Assembly: GCA_028865545.1 (NCBI GenBank)
Contig: JAGWJY010000008.1
Location: forward strand, 1 to 64,000
Direction of reading: 5' to 3'
Source: Alphaproteobacteria bacterium
Lineage (GTDB): Bacteria; Pseudomonadota; Alphaproteobacteria; Micropepsales; Micropepsaceae
Length of the DNA stretch: 64,000 nt
In this document: in pieces, positions 37,473 through 45,718 of the stretch
How the letters are laid out: every line of letters begins with the position of its first letter
How positions within the stretch are numbered: position 1 is the first letter of the stretch
The notes under the pieces: model-generated
What the model was told of the DNA's origin: nothing
What the model saw: only the letters and a program-made list of their open reading frames with translations
Database searches by the model: none
Translations under genes and position numbers: made by a program

Positions 37473-38111
37473 TCACTGAATATCGAAGCTGCTGCTGGAA
37501 GCCGGCTTTGCCGATGGATCCGCAGGTACGTGATGAGTGATGCCCTTGTGGCAATCGAGGCAATTTTCGTCGGTCTTCATCGCATCCGTGTGTTGGGCGC
37601 GAATACTCGGACGTTGGTCCTCAAGAACCATGTTTGCGTATTTGTGGCAGGCCTTACATTCTGCTGCGTTGTCCGCCTTGAAGCCGGCCCACACTCGCTT
37701 TGCCAATTCGAACCGACGCGCTTGAAATGCTTTCTTGACGCCATCGGGACCCTCACCCGCGAAGACCACGAAGTGTGTCCACAATTCCAAGCTCGCCATG
37801 GCCTTGCGACCTAGGACCGCCGGCCAGTTGTCGTGCGGAACGTGGCATTGGGCACAGACGACGACGACACCTTGCTCGTTCTTGTAATGCTTGCTGTGCA
37901 TGTACTCTTGGTAGACCGTGCTCTCCATCTCGTGACAAGTATGCGCGCAGAAGTTCAGCGAGCTCGTGTAGTCAAGAACGGTCGCGTAGCTGGCAGCCAA
38001 GCCAATCCCAACGAGCACCGACACGCCGGCAACGATGATGAACTTCGATCTGTTGCGTACGAACCCGCCGATACGCTGCGAGGCTGCACGTAATTTTTCA
38101 ACGACTGGCAC
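37473..38111 (-). CDS. NapC/NirT-family tetraheme quinol dehydrogenase (CymA-like)
   Basis: 212 residues. One N-terminal membrane anchor (about residues 23-46) is followed by a periplasmic tetraheme domain. Canonical CXXCH sites are at residues 86, 152 and 184. The first site is unusual: C55-A-H-T-C59-H60-E-M, a CX3CH motif followed by the Met that ligates the first heme in this family. Such proteins oxidise menaquinol or ubiquinol and pass electrons to periplasmic cytochromes, as CymA does for Mtr. It leads the four-gene operon. The GTG start is supported by AAAGGGG upstream. Confidence 0.92.
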   Translation of the reverse strand: MPVVEKLRAASQRIGGFVRNRSKFIIVAGVSVLVGIGLAASYATVLDYTSSLNFCAHTCHEMESTVYQEYMHSKHYKNEQGVVVVCAQCHVPHDNWPAVLGRKAMASLELWTHFVVFAGEGPDGVKKAFQARRFELAKRVWAGFKADNAAECKACHKYANMVLEDQRPSIRAQHTDAMKTDENCLDCHKGITHHVPADPSAKPASSSSFDIQ

Positions 38112-38219
38112 CTGCGTCCCCTTTCTTATTTGCGCGAAATGAATCTCTTCGCGATTAGGACGCGTGATATGTGGCAGCGCTCAATGGCAAGACGTAGTGC
38201 CAAGAGGGGCAAACTTGAT

Positions 38220-38235
38220 GATACCAGGGGGTATC
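38220..38235. promoter_or_regulatory. Candidate operator upstream of the electron-conduit operon
   Basis: GATACC-AGGG-GGTATC, with 6-bp perfect arms and a 4-bp spacer, lies 109 bases before the NapC-type start codon in the only long gap of this strand (38112-38296). The ATAC/G-tract/GTAT pattern loosely recalls CsoR/RcnR-family operators, but no such regulator is in the window. No FNR box (TTGAT-N4-ATCAA) was found here. Confidence 0.4.
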
Positions 38236-38296
38236 GCGCGAAAATGCCGCAATAATACGTAGTTACACGCATATAGCGTTCGCTAGGCCTTTAAAT

Positions 38297-39760
38297 TCAG
38301 GCGTTTAGAGTGTCAGCGAGCCGGGCGACACCCTGACGTAGCTGATCTGTCGTCAATGCCGCATAGCCAAGGATCAGCGCTCGATCATGGAAGCGGCAGG
38401 TTTCCAAAGCGGCTAGATTCTCACACGTCACGCTTTCGACACTTGTGCCTTGTGCTCTAGCTGCATCGGATAGTGCGCGCGCCGACGGATAGCGATCAGG
38501 AAGCAACCATGTCAGCTGTGTCCCGATTTCCGTACCTATCAACTCTATTTCGCCGAAGTGTTCCCGCAGTGCCTGAATAAGGCAGTCGCGACGATCCAAA
38601 TAAATTTTGCGTACCCGGCGCAAGTGATGATCGTACTCTCCGCTCGTCAGGAGATCGGCTACGACCATCTGCTCCAACCATGGGCAGCAATCTTCCGCCA
38701 TGGACTTTATTGCCGTGACGGCGTCAACAAATTCAGACGGTACCACGAGGTAGCCGATGCCAAGTCCGGCGCCAAGCGTCTTGGCAAAGGAGCCCGTATA
38801 GAAAACCAGCCCATATGGGTCGAGAGCAGCAAGCGGCTGGGGCGTCGTCCCGTGATAGCGATATTCGCTGTCGCTGTCGTCCTCTACAAGATAGGCACCC
38901 ACATCACGAGCCCATTTAAGCAACGCGTTGCGCCGCGGCTGAGGCATCGTTCCGCCGAGCGGATTTTGCCGTGCGGGCGTGACATAGGCGATGGAGAAAG
39001 CCCCACGCGGTAATTTGTCGATATCCAAGCCATGCTCATCGACAGGAGCGTGAACTATGTCTGCGCCTCTGGCTTCAAAGAAGCTGGCCATATCGCGATC
39101 GCCAGGAGATTCCATAACGACACGATCGCCCCGACGCTGGAACAAATGCGCCACCAGGCTGCACGCCTGTCTCCGGCCGACCACGATTATGACCTGCTCG
39201 GGCGACGCCATAATACCGCGCGTAGCTGCGAGGTAATCCACGATGACCTGCCTCAGAGACGCAACGCCGGCAGCGGGTTGGGATTTTGCGAGCCCGTCCG
39301 GTTCGCGCTCAAAGACGTTCCGCATGCCCTGAAGCCAAACCTTTGGAGGTAGCAAGTGACTGGCGTCAAATCGCAGAGGGCTGAAATCTATGATGCCGTC
39401 AGGAATGTCCGGATGTGGCACCACGGAACCGTGGAACAAGGCGGGATGTAGGGATGCCTGCCGGGGGACATCTGAAATCGAATTGTTCGTGAAAGCAGGC
39501 TTTGGCTGCTGAGGCGGCGTCGAACAGACAAAGGTGCCGATCGCCGGCCGCGTGTCGAGATACCCTTCACTGATGAGTCGCTCATATGCGAGGAGAACAG
39601 TCGTTCGCGACACGCCAACCTGCTCCGCCAGGAACCTTGTGGCGATGATGCGGGAGTTCGGCTTGAGCTTTCCGGTCAGAATCAGCTGCCGCAATTGCTC
39701 AAAGAGCTGATCCTGCAATGGGATCGACGCTCTGCGATCGAGCTGCAGCGGCAAATTCAT
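38297..39760 (-). CDS. MocR-type (GntR-HTH plus aminotransferase fold) transcriptional regulator
   Basis: 487 residues. A GntR winged helix spans residues 1-78 (RFLAEQVGVSRTTVLLAYERL, GYLDTRPAIGTFV), joined to a fold-type I aminotransferase-like domain. The PLP Lys is about K327 in GSFAKTLGAG, and the cofactor Asp region is LVEDDSDSEY. MocR proteins such as PdxR and GabR use PLP or PLP adducts as effectors; the targets here are unknown. It lies upstream of, and on the same strand as, the cytochrome operon with 185 bp between, so a regulatory link is possible but unproven. A 14-bp palindrome 53 bases upstream may be its own operator. Confidence 0.9.
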   Translation of the reverse strand: MNLPLQLDRRASIPLQDQLFEQLRQLILTGKLKPNSRIIATRFLAEQVGVSRTTVLLAYERLISEGYLDTRPAIGTFVCSTPPQQPKPAFTNNSISDVPRQASLHPALFHGSVVPHPDIPDGIIDFSPLRFDASHLLPPKVWLQGMRNVFEREPDGLAKSQPAAGVASLRQVIVDYLAATRGIMASPEQVIIVVGRRQACSLVAHLFQRRGDRVVMESPGDRDMASFFEARGADIVHAPVDEHGLDIDKLPRGAFSIAYVTPARQNPLGGTMPQPRRNALLKWARDVGAYLVEDDSDSEYRYHGTTPQPLAALDPYGLVFYTGSFAKTLGAGLGIGYLVVPSEFVDAVTAIKSMAEDCCPWLEQMVVADLLTSGEYDHHLRRVRKIYLDRRDCLIQALREHFGEIELIGTEIGTQLTWLLPDRYPSARALSDAARAQGTSVESVTCENLAALETCRFHDRALILGYAALTTDQLRQGVARLADTLNA

Positions 39761-40565
39761 GGCTCTCCTCTATGCCACACGTTGCTATGCAGGGAGGATG
39801 ACAGACCATCTGGGGTGCGATCGCACCAGATCGTTGGCCGGTTGCCCCCTCATAAGTCCTTCAATTACAATCCCTTGAGGCCGACCGATATACGTACAAA
39901 TCCTATCGTGCTGCAGTGCCCACAGGCCGCTTGGATCGCGCCAGGTTCGGTACGGTACGAAGTCCCGAAGAGATTAGACTGACCGTACGAGGGGTTAGCA
40001 TTTGCGAGGGGCCTGGGCACCGGCAGCACTACCTGTCCCGTCCGCCGGACTGCAGGAGTACGGCAAAGCGGAATTCAAGCGGATTGTTTAATGGCAGATT
40101 TGCAGACGCGCACAACCGGCATTGTTAACGAGAGCGATTTTCGCTTGAGCCAAAGTGATCCGAAAGCTGCAAATTGTCGTGCGGATAGCGGAACATAATT
40201 CTGCGCGCCAGCCTTCGCTCGCGGAGTTTGTCACCTTAGCCATTGCGATCGCAGCACTTGCCGGTGGCTATAGGTCACTTCCGTGACAAGGGCGACGTCC
40301 AATTGTTGTGCCTAAATGCCAAATTGAGATGCGGTATCCATTCTAAGAGCACAACCAGCGCAGCATTCGTCTTGGTCTCGAGTTCGACAACGCGTGTACC
40401 TGGACGTGTCCACAATGCAGTTACGCTAATTGAACGCAAAACTCTGGCATATGGCGATTTCGTCCCAACCCAGACATATGAGATCGACCTGTGCCATAAG
40501 GCTATGAACGTCTTGGGGGGCCGGCGATAAACATATATCATAATGGAGCTACGTCGGGGGTTTTC
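39761..40565. other. Gene-poor region with a 14-bp palindrome
   Basis: 805 bases without a supported gene. GGTGCGATCGCACC (39814-39827) is a perfect palindrome upstream of the MocR gene and a candidate autoregulatory site. Open frames within 40243-40530 have no recognisable family and no good ribosome site. The region could contain decayed coding sequence, but no homology was recognised. Confidence 0.45.
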
Positions 40566-41507
40566 GTGAAACGGCTTCGCATCGGGATTGTCGGCGTCGG
40601 CAAGATCGCACGGGACGAGCATATTCCTGCGATTTCCGCGAGCCCGTATTTTGAACTGGCGGCTTGCGCCAGCACACACGGCGAAGCCGAGAGCGTCCCG
40701 AATTTTCCGACCCTTAACGCAATGCTGACCGGGTGTCCGGATTTGGACGCCGTAGCGGTCTGCACACCGCCACAAGAGCATTACGAAGAAGCACGATTGG
40801 CTTTGCTGCATGGCAAACACGTGCTTCTTGAGAAACCACCTTGCATGACCACCGTGCAATTGGATCAGTTGGTCCTTCAAGCGCGCCGGTCAGATCGCAC
40901 GCTTTTCCAGACTTGGCACGCGCAGCACGGAACGGCAGTTGACGCTGCACAACGCTGGCTCAGATCCCGTGAAGTTCGCCGAGCCCAGGCGACATGGAAG
41001 GAGGACGTTCGTCAATGCCACTCCGGACAAGACTGGATTTGGCAGCTGGGTGGTTTCGGCGTATTCGATGCCGGCATCAATGCCATTTCGATTTTAACAA
41101 AAATCATACCTGAGGCGATCTACGTCAAGACAGCCGATTTGTTCTTTCCCGGAAATTGTGATTCTCCGATTGCTGCGGACGTGACCTTTGCGACTGACTA
41201 CGGTGCGGAGGTCAAAGCAGCTTTCGACTTCCGGTATACTGGTGTTCCAACCTGGGAGATCGAGGTGGAGACCGATGACGGAATGTTAAACCTCACCGCG
41301 CACAGGAACTCTCTAACAATTAATGGCAAGCCTGAAGCAGTCGGCACAGTAGTGCCTGAATATGCATCTCTTTATCGACGTTTCGCCGAATTAATCGAGC
41401 GTCATATGTCCGACGTGGACAAACGTCCATTTCAACTTGTGGCGGATTTGTTTCTCGTCGGCCGGCGATTTTTGGTCGAGCCGGTTCTAGCTACAAAAAA
41501 GAGCTAA
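40566..41507 (+). CDS. Gfo/Idh/MocA-family aldose 1-dehydrogenase (L-arabinose/D-galactose type)
   Basis: A 313-residue cytoplasmic NAD(P)-dependent oxidoreductase. The N-terminal Rossmann motif is IGIVGVGKIARDEHIPAI and the conserved Lys is in HVLLEKPPC. The central stretch has WKEDVRQCHSGQDWIWQLGG and VFDAGINAISIL. These features closely match my recollection of the L-arabinose 1-dehydrogenase of Azospirillum and the D-galactose dehydrogenase of Pseudomonas. It oxidises the sugar at C1 to the lactone. Its place beside a mutarotase and araBAD suggests L-arabinose as substrate. The GTG start has a GGGGG upstream. Confidence 0.85.
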   Translation: MKRLRIGIVGVGKIARDEHIPAISASPYFELAACASTHGEAESVPNFPTLNAMLTGCPDLDAVAVCTPPQEHYEEARLALLHGKHVLLEKPPCMTTVQLDQLVLQARRSDRTLFQTWHAQHGTAVDAAQRWLRSREVRRAQATWKEDVRQCHSGQDWIWQLGGFGVFDAGINAISILTKIIPEAIYVKTADLFFPGNCDSPIAADVTFATDYGAEVKAAFDFRYTGVPTWEIEVETDDGMLNLTAHRNSLTINGKPEAVGTVVPEYASLYRRFAELIERHMSDVDKRPFQLVADLFLVGRRFLVEPVLATKKS

Positions 41508-41667
41508 TACCTCACGCCCCTACGCCGGTGTTCGGGTGAACAGGCCGTTTGGCATCACGCTCGCAACTGCAGCAATTTGACGGCGTGTCACCCCTGACCA
41601 ATTTGTGGTTATGCGCAAAAAACATCCCTTTTCTTCTTAAAGTCATCTCGTTGTGATTTTCATCTTG

Positions 41668-41685
41668 AATTGTCTGATTTAATAT
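41668..41685 (+). promoter_or_regulatory. Candidate FadR-type regulator site upstream of galM
   Basis: The stretch contains TTGTCTGA followed by an AT-rich tail (TTTAATAT), 58 bases before the mutarotase start. The same octamer occurs upstream of araA and of the arabino-oligosaccharide receptor. The left half fits the TNGTNNNACNA pattern of FadR-subfamily operators; the right half is degenerate. Confidence 0.4.
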
Positions 41686-41743
41686 CCGCTTCTGCAGCGA
41701 CGCCACGGGATGCAGCGCTGACCACAAGGAGGAAGTTGACACC

Positions 41744-42901
41744 ATGCTAGGGATCGGTATTTCGCGAGCCAGCTTTACAGGGGTCGCGCTCGCAATGCTG
41801 GCGACGACAGGTTTCGCATACGCGAAGGACGCAACAATGTCTCATATCCAAAAAGCACAGTTTGGACACACACCAGACGGCAAGGCCGTTGAAATCTACA
41901 CGCTGACAAACAAAGGCGGCCTGGAAGCACGCGTCATGACCTATGGCGCCACGCTGGTGTCGCTGAAGGCTCCGGACCGCAGCGGACATCTGGCTGACAT
42001 CGTCCTCGGCTTCGACTCGCTTGAACCCTATGTGACTGGGGTGCCGTATTACGGCGCCACGATCGGTCGCTACGCCAACCGCATCGCCAATGGCCGCTTT
42101 ACCCTAGACGGTGTCAGCTACCAGCTACCGAAGAATGACGGACCCAATAGTCTGCACGGCGGCGACAAAGGGTTCGACAAACGTGTCTGGACTGCACAAT
42201 CCGTCGAAGCCAAGAACGGTCCAGAGCTCAAACTCACCTACGTCAGCGCGGACGGTGAAGAAGGCTATCCCGGCCAACTTACGATCCACGTCACCTACCA
42301 ATTGCGGAACGACAACGCGCTCAGTATCGAATATCAGGCGACCACCACCAAGCCAACGCCCGTCAACTTCACCAACCACTCTTATTTCAACCTATCGGGT
42401 GACTTCAATCGTGACATCCTGCACGACGTGCTGATGATCAATGCAGACAAGTTCACGCCGGTCAACGCGACGCTGATCCCCACTGGTGAGTTGCGCCCGG
42501 TGGCTGGCACGCCATTCGATTTCCGCAAGCCAACGGTTATCGGGGCGCGCATCAATGACGATAATGAGCAGCTTCACTATGCGCATGGTTATGATGATAA
42601 CTGGGTTCTGGTGAAGACACATCCGAATGCGATGTCGACGGCGGCCGTGCTGTCTGATCCGGAGACAGGCCGCGTGGTGGAAGTCCGCACGACGGAACCT
42701 GGAATCCAGTTCTACACGGGCAACTTCCAGGATGGTAAACCGGCCGGCAAAGGCTCGGTCTACAAATACAGAACCGGACTGACGCTGGAGACACAGCACT
42801 TCCCGGATTCACCCAATCAACCGTCGTTTCCCTCAACGATCCTCCGATCGGGCCATCCCTTCGTTTCGCATACGGAGTTCATCTTCCGCACGGAGAAATA
42901 A
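41744..42901 (+). CDS. galM: Secreted aldose 1-epimerase (mutarotase)
   Basis: 385 residues with an N-terminal signal peptide (cleavage near GFAYA-KD), so it is probably periplasmic. The mutarotase core includes GATIGRYANRIANGRF, NSLHGGDKGFDKRVW, and the catalytic-His region VNFTNHSYFNLSG. It interconverts alpha and beta anomers of aldoses released by the glycosidases before uptake. A strong ribosome site AAGGAGGA (41726-41733) fixes the ATG. It converges with the GH51 gene across a strong terminator. Confidence 0.94.
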   Translation: MLGIGISRASFTGVALAMLATTGFAYAKDATMSHIQKAQFGHTPDGKAVEIYTLTNKGGLEARVMTYGATLVSLKAPDRSGHLADIVLGFDSLEPYVTGVPYYGATIGRYANRIANGRFTLDGVSYQLPKNDGPNSLHGGDKGFDKRVWTAQSVEAKNGPELKLTYVSADGEEGYPGQLTIHVTYQLRNDNALSIEYQATTTKPTPVNFTNHSYFNLSGDFNRDILHDVLMINADKFTPVNATLIPTGELRPVAGTPFDFRKPTVIGARINDDNEQLHYAHGYDDNWVLVKTHPNAMSTAAVLSDPETGRVVEVRTTEPGIQFYTGNFQDGKPAGKGSVYKYRTGLTLETQHFPDSPNQPSFPSTILRSGHPFVSHTEFIFRTEK

Positions 42902-42923
42902 GCCGATCAATTCTACGAAAACG

Positions 42924-42954
42924 ACAGGAGCGGCTTTCGCCGCTCCTGTTTTTT
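42924..42954 (+). terminator. Rho-independent terminator after galM
   Basis: A perfect 11-bp stem (ACAGGAGCGGC, loop TTTC, GCCGCTCCTGT) runs into six T residues. It begins 23 bases after the galM stop and lies between convergent genes. Confidence 0.95.
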
Positions 42955-42993
42955 CCGTGCAGCAGCCAGAACAGTCCCGCTTGATCGTTTGCT

Positions 42994-44574
42994 CTACTGC
43001 AAACTCAACACCACGACCGACTTCGGCGGTAGCGTTACCTCGAGGTGATGGCCACGGAGCTTGGCCCCCGTGAACGCAACGGGATGCACGGCGTCGGGAT
43101 CGTCAAAGGTGTTGTGGGAGTCCATCGCAGGGCCCGTAAGAATGCTGCCGCCGACCTGCGACGGGTTCGCGCCTTCGATCGTCGTCAAAATCTTGACCGG
43201 CTTGTCCGGGTCGAGATTGACCAGCGAATACTCCAAAACGCCGTTCCTACCCTGCGCGGCCGAAACGCTGATCGCCGGAATCGACTGTTTGCCATAGGTG
43301 TACTGCGCCGTCTTCACGTCACTCGGCAAAAGCGTCGCGCCCTGGAACGGAATGTACATATGGAAGACATGATAGGTCGGCGTCAGGATCATTTTCGAAC
43401 CATCGGTCAGAATCATTGCCTGCAGCACATTGACCATCTGCGCGATATTGGCCATCCGCACGCGATCGGCATGCGACTCGAAGATATTGAGCGTGGCCGC
43501 CGCGACAACGGCGTCGCGGATGGAGTTCTGCTGCCATAGGAAACCAGGATTGTGGCCCGGTGCCGAGTCATACCATGTGCCCCATTCGTCAACGAAGAAG
43601 CCAACCTTTTTCTGCGGGTCGTATTTGTTCATGATCGCAATGTTCTGCTTGATGTAGTCATTGATCTTCAAAGCGTTGACCAGTGTGGACATCCACTCGT
43701 TTTCACCGAACCCGATGGTCGGCCCCTTGTGTTGCCAGTCATGGGTCGGCGACGGAATGGTGTAGTAGTGGTAGGAGATTGCACCCATGTTCTGGTGAAC
43801 GGTGGACATCAGCACCTTGGTCCAGCTGGTGTCGTCATCGTGCCCACCGCTGGCGATGATGAGAGGACGCTCGCCCGGCGGCGTCTTCAGGAAGCTAGCG
43901 TAACGACGGAAGAGGTCGGCGTAGTACTCCGGCCGCATATCGCCACCACAGCCCCATGTTTCGTTGCCGACGGCAAAGAACGGAATTTTCCAAGGACGAT
44001 CACGCCCGCCGTCACGGCGGAGCTTGGTCAGTGTCGTGTCCTGGTCGGACGTCATATACTTGAGCCAGTCGGCCATTTCTCCCGCGGTGCCGGTTCCAAC
44101 ATTGCCGTTGATGTAGGCCTTTGCGCCAATCATCTCGGCAAAGTCGAGGAATTCGTTGGTACCGAAGGCATTGGTTTCCGGCACACCACCCCAATTCGTG
44201 TTGACCGTTACCGGCCGCTGCGCCACCGGACCGACGCCGTCACGCCAGTGATATTCATCCGCAAAGCAGCCGCCGGGCCAACGGATCACAGGCACGTGCA
44301 GGTCTTTGAGCGCCGCCACGACATCGTTCCGATAGCCGTCAGTGTTCGGAATTGGAGAATCCTTGCCCACCCAGATGCCGCCATAAATGCCATGGCCCAA
44401 GTGCTCTGCGAACTGGCCGAAGATATCCGGATTGATCTCTGCACCAGGCTTGTCCGCGTGGATGACTACGGTTGCGGAAAGCGGCTGTGAGGATTGAGCT
44501 GCAGCGGCACACGGCACCGATAGCAACACTGCAAAAACCGGTGCAATGAAACGAAAAGACCTTGTATCCGGCAT
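42994..44574 (-). CDS. abfA: GH51 alpha-L-arabinofuranosidase
   Basis: 526 residues with a signal peptide (cleavage near AAAAQ), hence periplasmic or secreted. A (beta/alpha)8 barrel plus C-terminal beta domain is expected. The acid/base Glu is in GNETWGCGG and the nucleophile Glu in VDEWGTWYD. VIRWPGGCFADEYHW is a further GH51 hallmark. It removes terminal alpha-L-arabinofuranosyl units from arabinan or arabinoxylan fragments. GGAGAAG precedes the ATG. It is the last gene of a minus-strand set: receptor, GH43, GH43, GH51. Confidence 0.95.
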   Translation of the reverse strand: MPDTRSFRFIAPVFAVLLSVPCAAAAQSSQPLSATVVIHADKPGAEINPDIFGQFAEHLGHGIYGGIWVGKDSPIPNTDGYRNDVVAALKDLHVPVIRWPGGCFADEYHWRDGVGPVAQRPVTVNTNWGGVPETNAFGTNEFLDFAEMIGAKAYINGNVGTGTAGEMADWLKYMTSDQDTTLTKLRRDGGRDRPWKIPFFAVGNETWGCGGDMRPEYYADLFRRYASFLKTPPGERPLIIASGGHDDDTSWTKVLMSTVHQNMGAISYHYYTIPSPTHDWQHKGPTIGFGENEWMSTLVNALKINDYIKQNIAIMNKYDPQKKVGFFVDEWGTWYDSAPGHNPGFLWQQNSIRDAVVAAATLNIFESHADRVRMANIAQMVNVLQAMILTDGSKMILTPTYHVFHMYIPFQGATLLPSDVKTAQYTYGKQSIPAISVSAAQGRNGVLEYSLVNLDPDKPVKILTTIEGANPSQVGGSILTGPAMDSHNTFDDPDAVHPVAFTGAKLRGHHLEVTLPPKSVVVLSLQ

Positions 44575-44651
44575 GACGTCTTCTCCGAAGTGAACTTTCT
44601 CAGGGATTGCTATCTTGCGTTCCTAGACAAGCGCTTCGACCTGAAGCGCTC

Positions 44652-45686
44652 TCACACGATTGCCGTTGGCCAACCATCTTTCGACCACACGAGTGGTGCG
44701 ATCCGTAGGGTCGGCGCACCACCGCGGCGCGCATCATAAGCGTGATAGACGATGTAGTCTTGCCCCGGATCGTGCAGAATCGAGCATCCTCCTGGCCCGC
44801 GCCAACGGCCGTAACCGTCGGCTTTGAGGACAACCATGCCGTTGCCGTCGATCATATCGTAATTGTTGTTGTCACCGTATGGCCCCGAGACGTTTCGCGA
44901 GCGTCCGACCACTGTGTAGTAGTTGCTGCCAGCACCACGACAACAGAAATCGAACGAGACGAAGAGATAGTAGTAGCCGGCGCGCTCGAAGACGAACGGC
45001 CCTTCGATCGCGTCCAAAAGCGGATTTTGCTCCGGACGCCGCGCGAGAGAATAAAGTTTCAGATTACCGGGTGGCGGTTTGCCCGTCTGCGGATCCAACT
45101 GAACCGTTTTTATTCCGCTCCAGAAGCTACCAAACGTCAACCAGTGCAGCCCGTGGTCATCGACAATGTGATTTGGGTCTATAGCATTGAAATTGTCACT
45201 GCTTGCCGATTTCAAAACCAGGCCACGATCTACCCACTTATAGTTGGATGAACTGGGGTCCAATGTGCTGTTGGTCGCCAAACCGATAACTGAGTGGTTT
45301 TTCCCAAATGTTGAGCAGGCGTAATAAAGAAGGTACTGGCCGTTCGCATAGGAAATATCGGGCGCCCAAATTCCACCGGTTTCTGGAATCTCCTTGACCG
45401 CCCAATCGGGCAGATCGGAAAAGACATATCCGCCCTTTTCCCAGTTGCGTAAGTCTTTCGAATAGCGCCACGGGATTTGGGCCCCCGCACCGCCACCCAA
45501 ATTTGTGCTGAACACGTAGTAAGTGTCGCCTTCACGGATGATGCTGGGATCGTGGACGGGAGAGATGTCTCCGTCCAATTGAGGATTTAATGGGCTTGGC
45601 GTCTGCGCCTGCGATGCAGAAACCGGCAGCACACCAGCGACCCCAGCAAGCAATGAGCCTTGCAGCGCTCTGCGACGGCTGAGCAT
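44652..45686 (-). CDS. GH43 arabinan endo-1,5-alpha-L-arabinosidase (copy A)
   Basis: 344 residues with a Tat-like signal (SRRRALQGSLLAG). The five-bladed propeller has the GH43 catalytic acids: Asp in PVHDPSIIR, Asp in WAPDISYANGQYLLYY and Glu in AIEGPFVFERAGYYYLF. The close arrangement matches arabinanases that cut alpha-1,5-arabinan. It is a paralogue of the next gene upstream on this strand (32-bp gap), with the same signal and motif order. GGAGG precedes the ATG. Confidence 0.92.
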   Translation of the reverse strand: MLSRRRALQGSLLAGVAGVLPVSASQAQTPSPLNPQLDGDISPVHDPSIIREGDTYYVFSTNLGGGAGAQIPWRYSKDLRNWEKGGYVFSDLPDWAVKEIPETGGIWAPDISYANGQYLLYYACSTFGKNHSVIGLATNSTLDPSSSNYKWVDRGLVLKSASSDNFNAIDPNHIVDDHGLHWLTFGSFWSGIKTVQLDPQTGKPPPGNLKLYSLARRPEQNPLLDAIEGPFVFERAGYYYLFVSFDFCCRGAGSNYYTVVGRSRNVSGPYGDNNNYDMIDGNGMVVLKADGYGRWRGPGGCSILHDPGQDYIVYHAYDARRGGAPTLRIAPLVWSKDGWPTAIV

Positions 45687-45718
45687 ATGAAGCCTCCGCT
45701 CTTTCGGAAATCACGACG

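Noticed and set aside
38185-38203. Sigma54-like promoter (minus strand TTGGCAC...TTGC) before the conduit operon
   Set aside because: The GG and GC elements are 11 bases apart instead of the required 10, so it does not meet the -24/-12 spacing.
40275-40560. Minus-strand frame upstream of the aldose dehydrogenase as a hypothetical gene
   Set aside because: Its 5' half is antisense to the dehydrogenase, and the remainder has no ribosome site or recognisable family.
43552-44490. Plus-strand 312-codon frame opposite the GH51 gene
   Set aside because: It is antisense to well-conserved GH51 catalytic motifs and shows no domain of its own.
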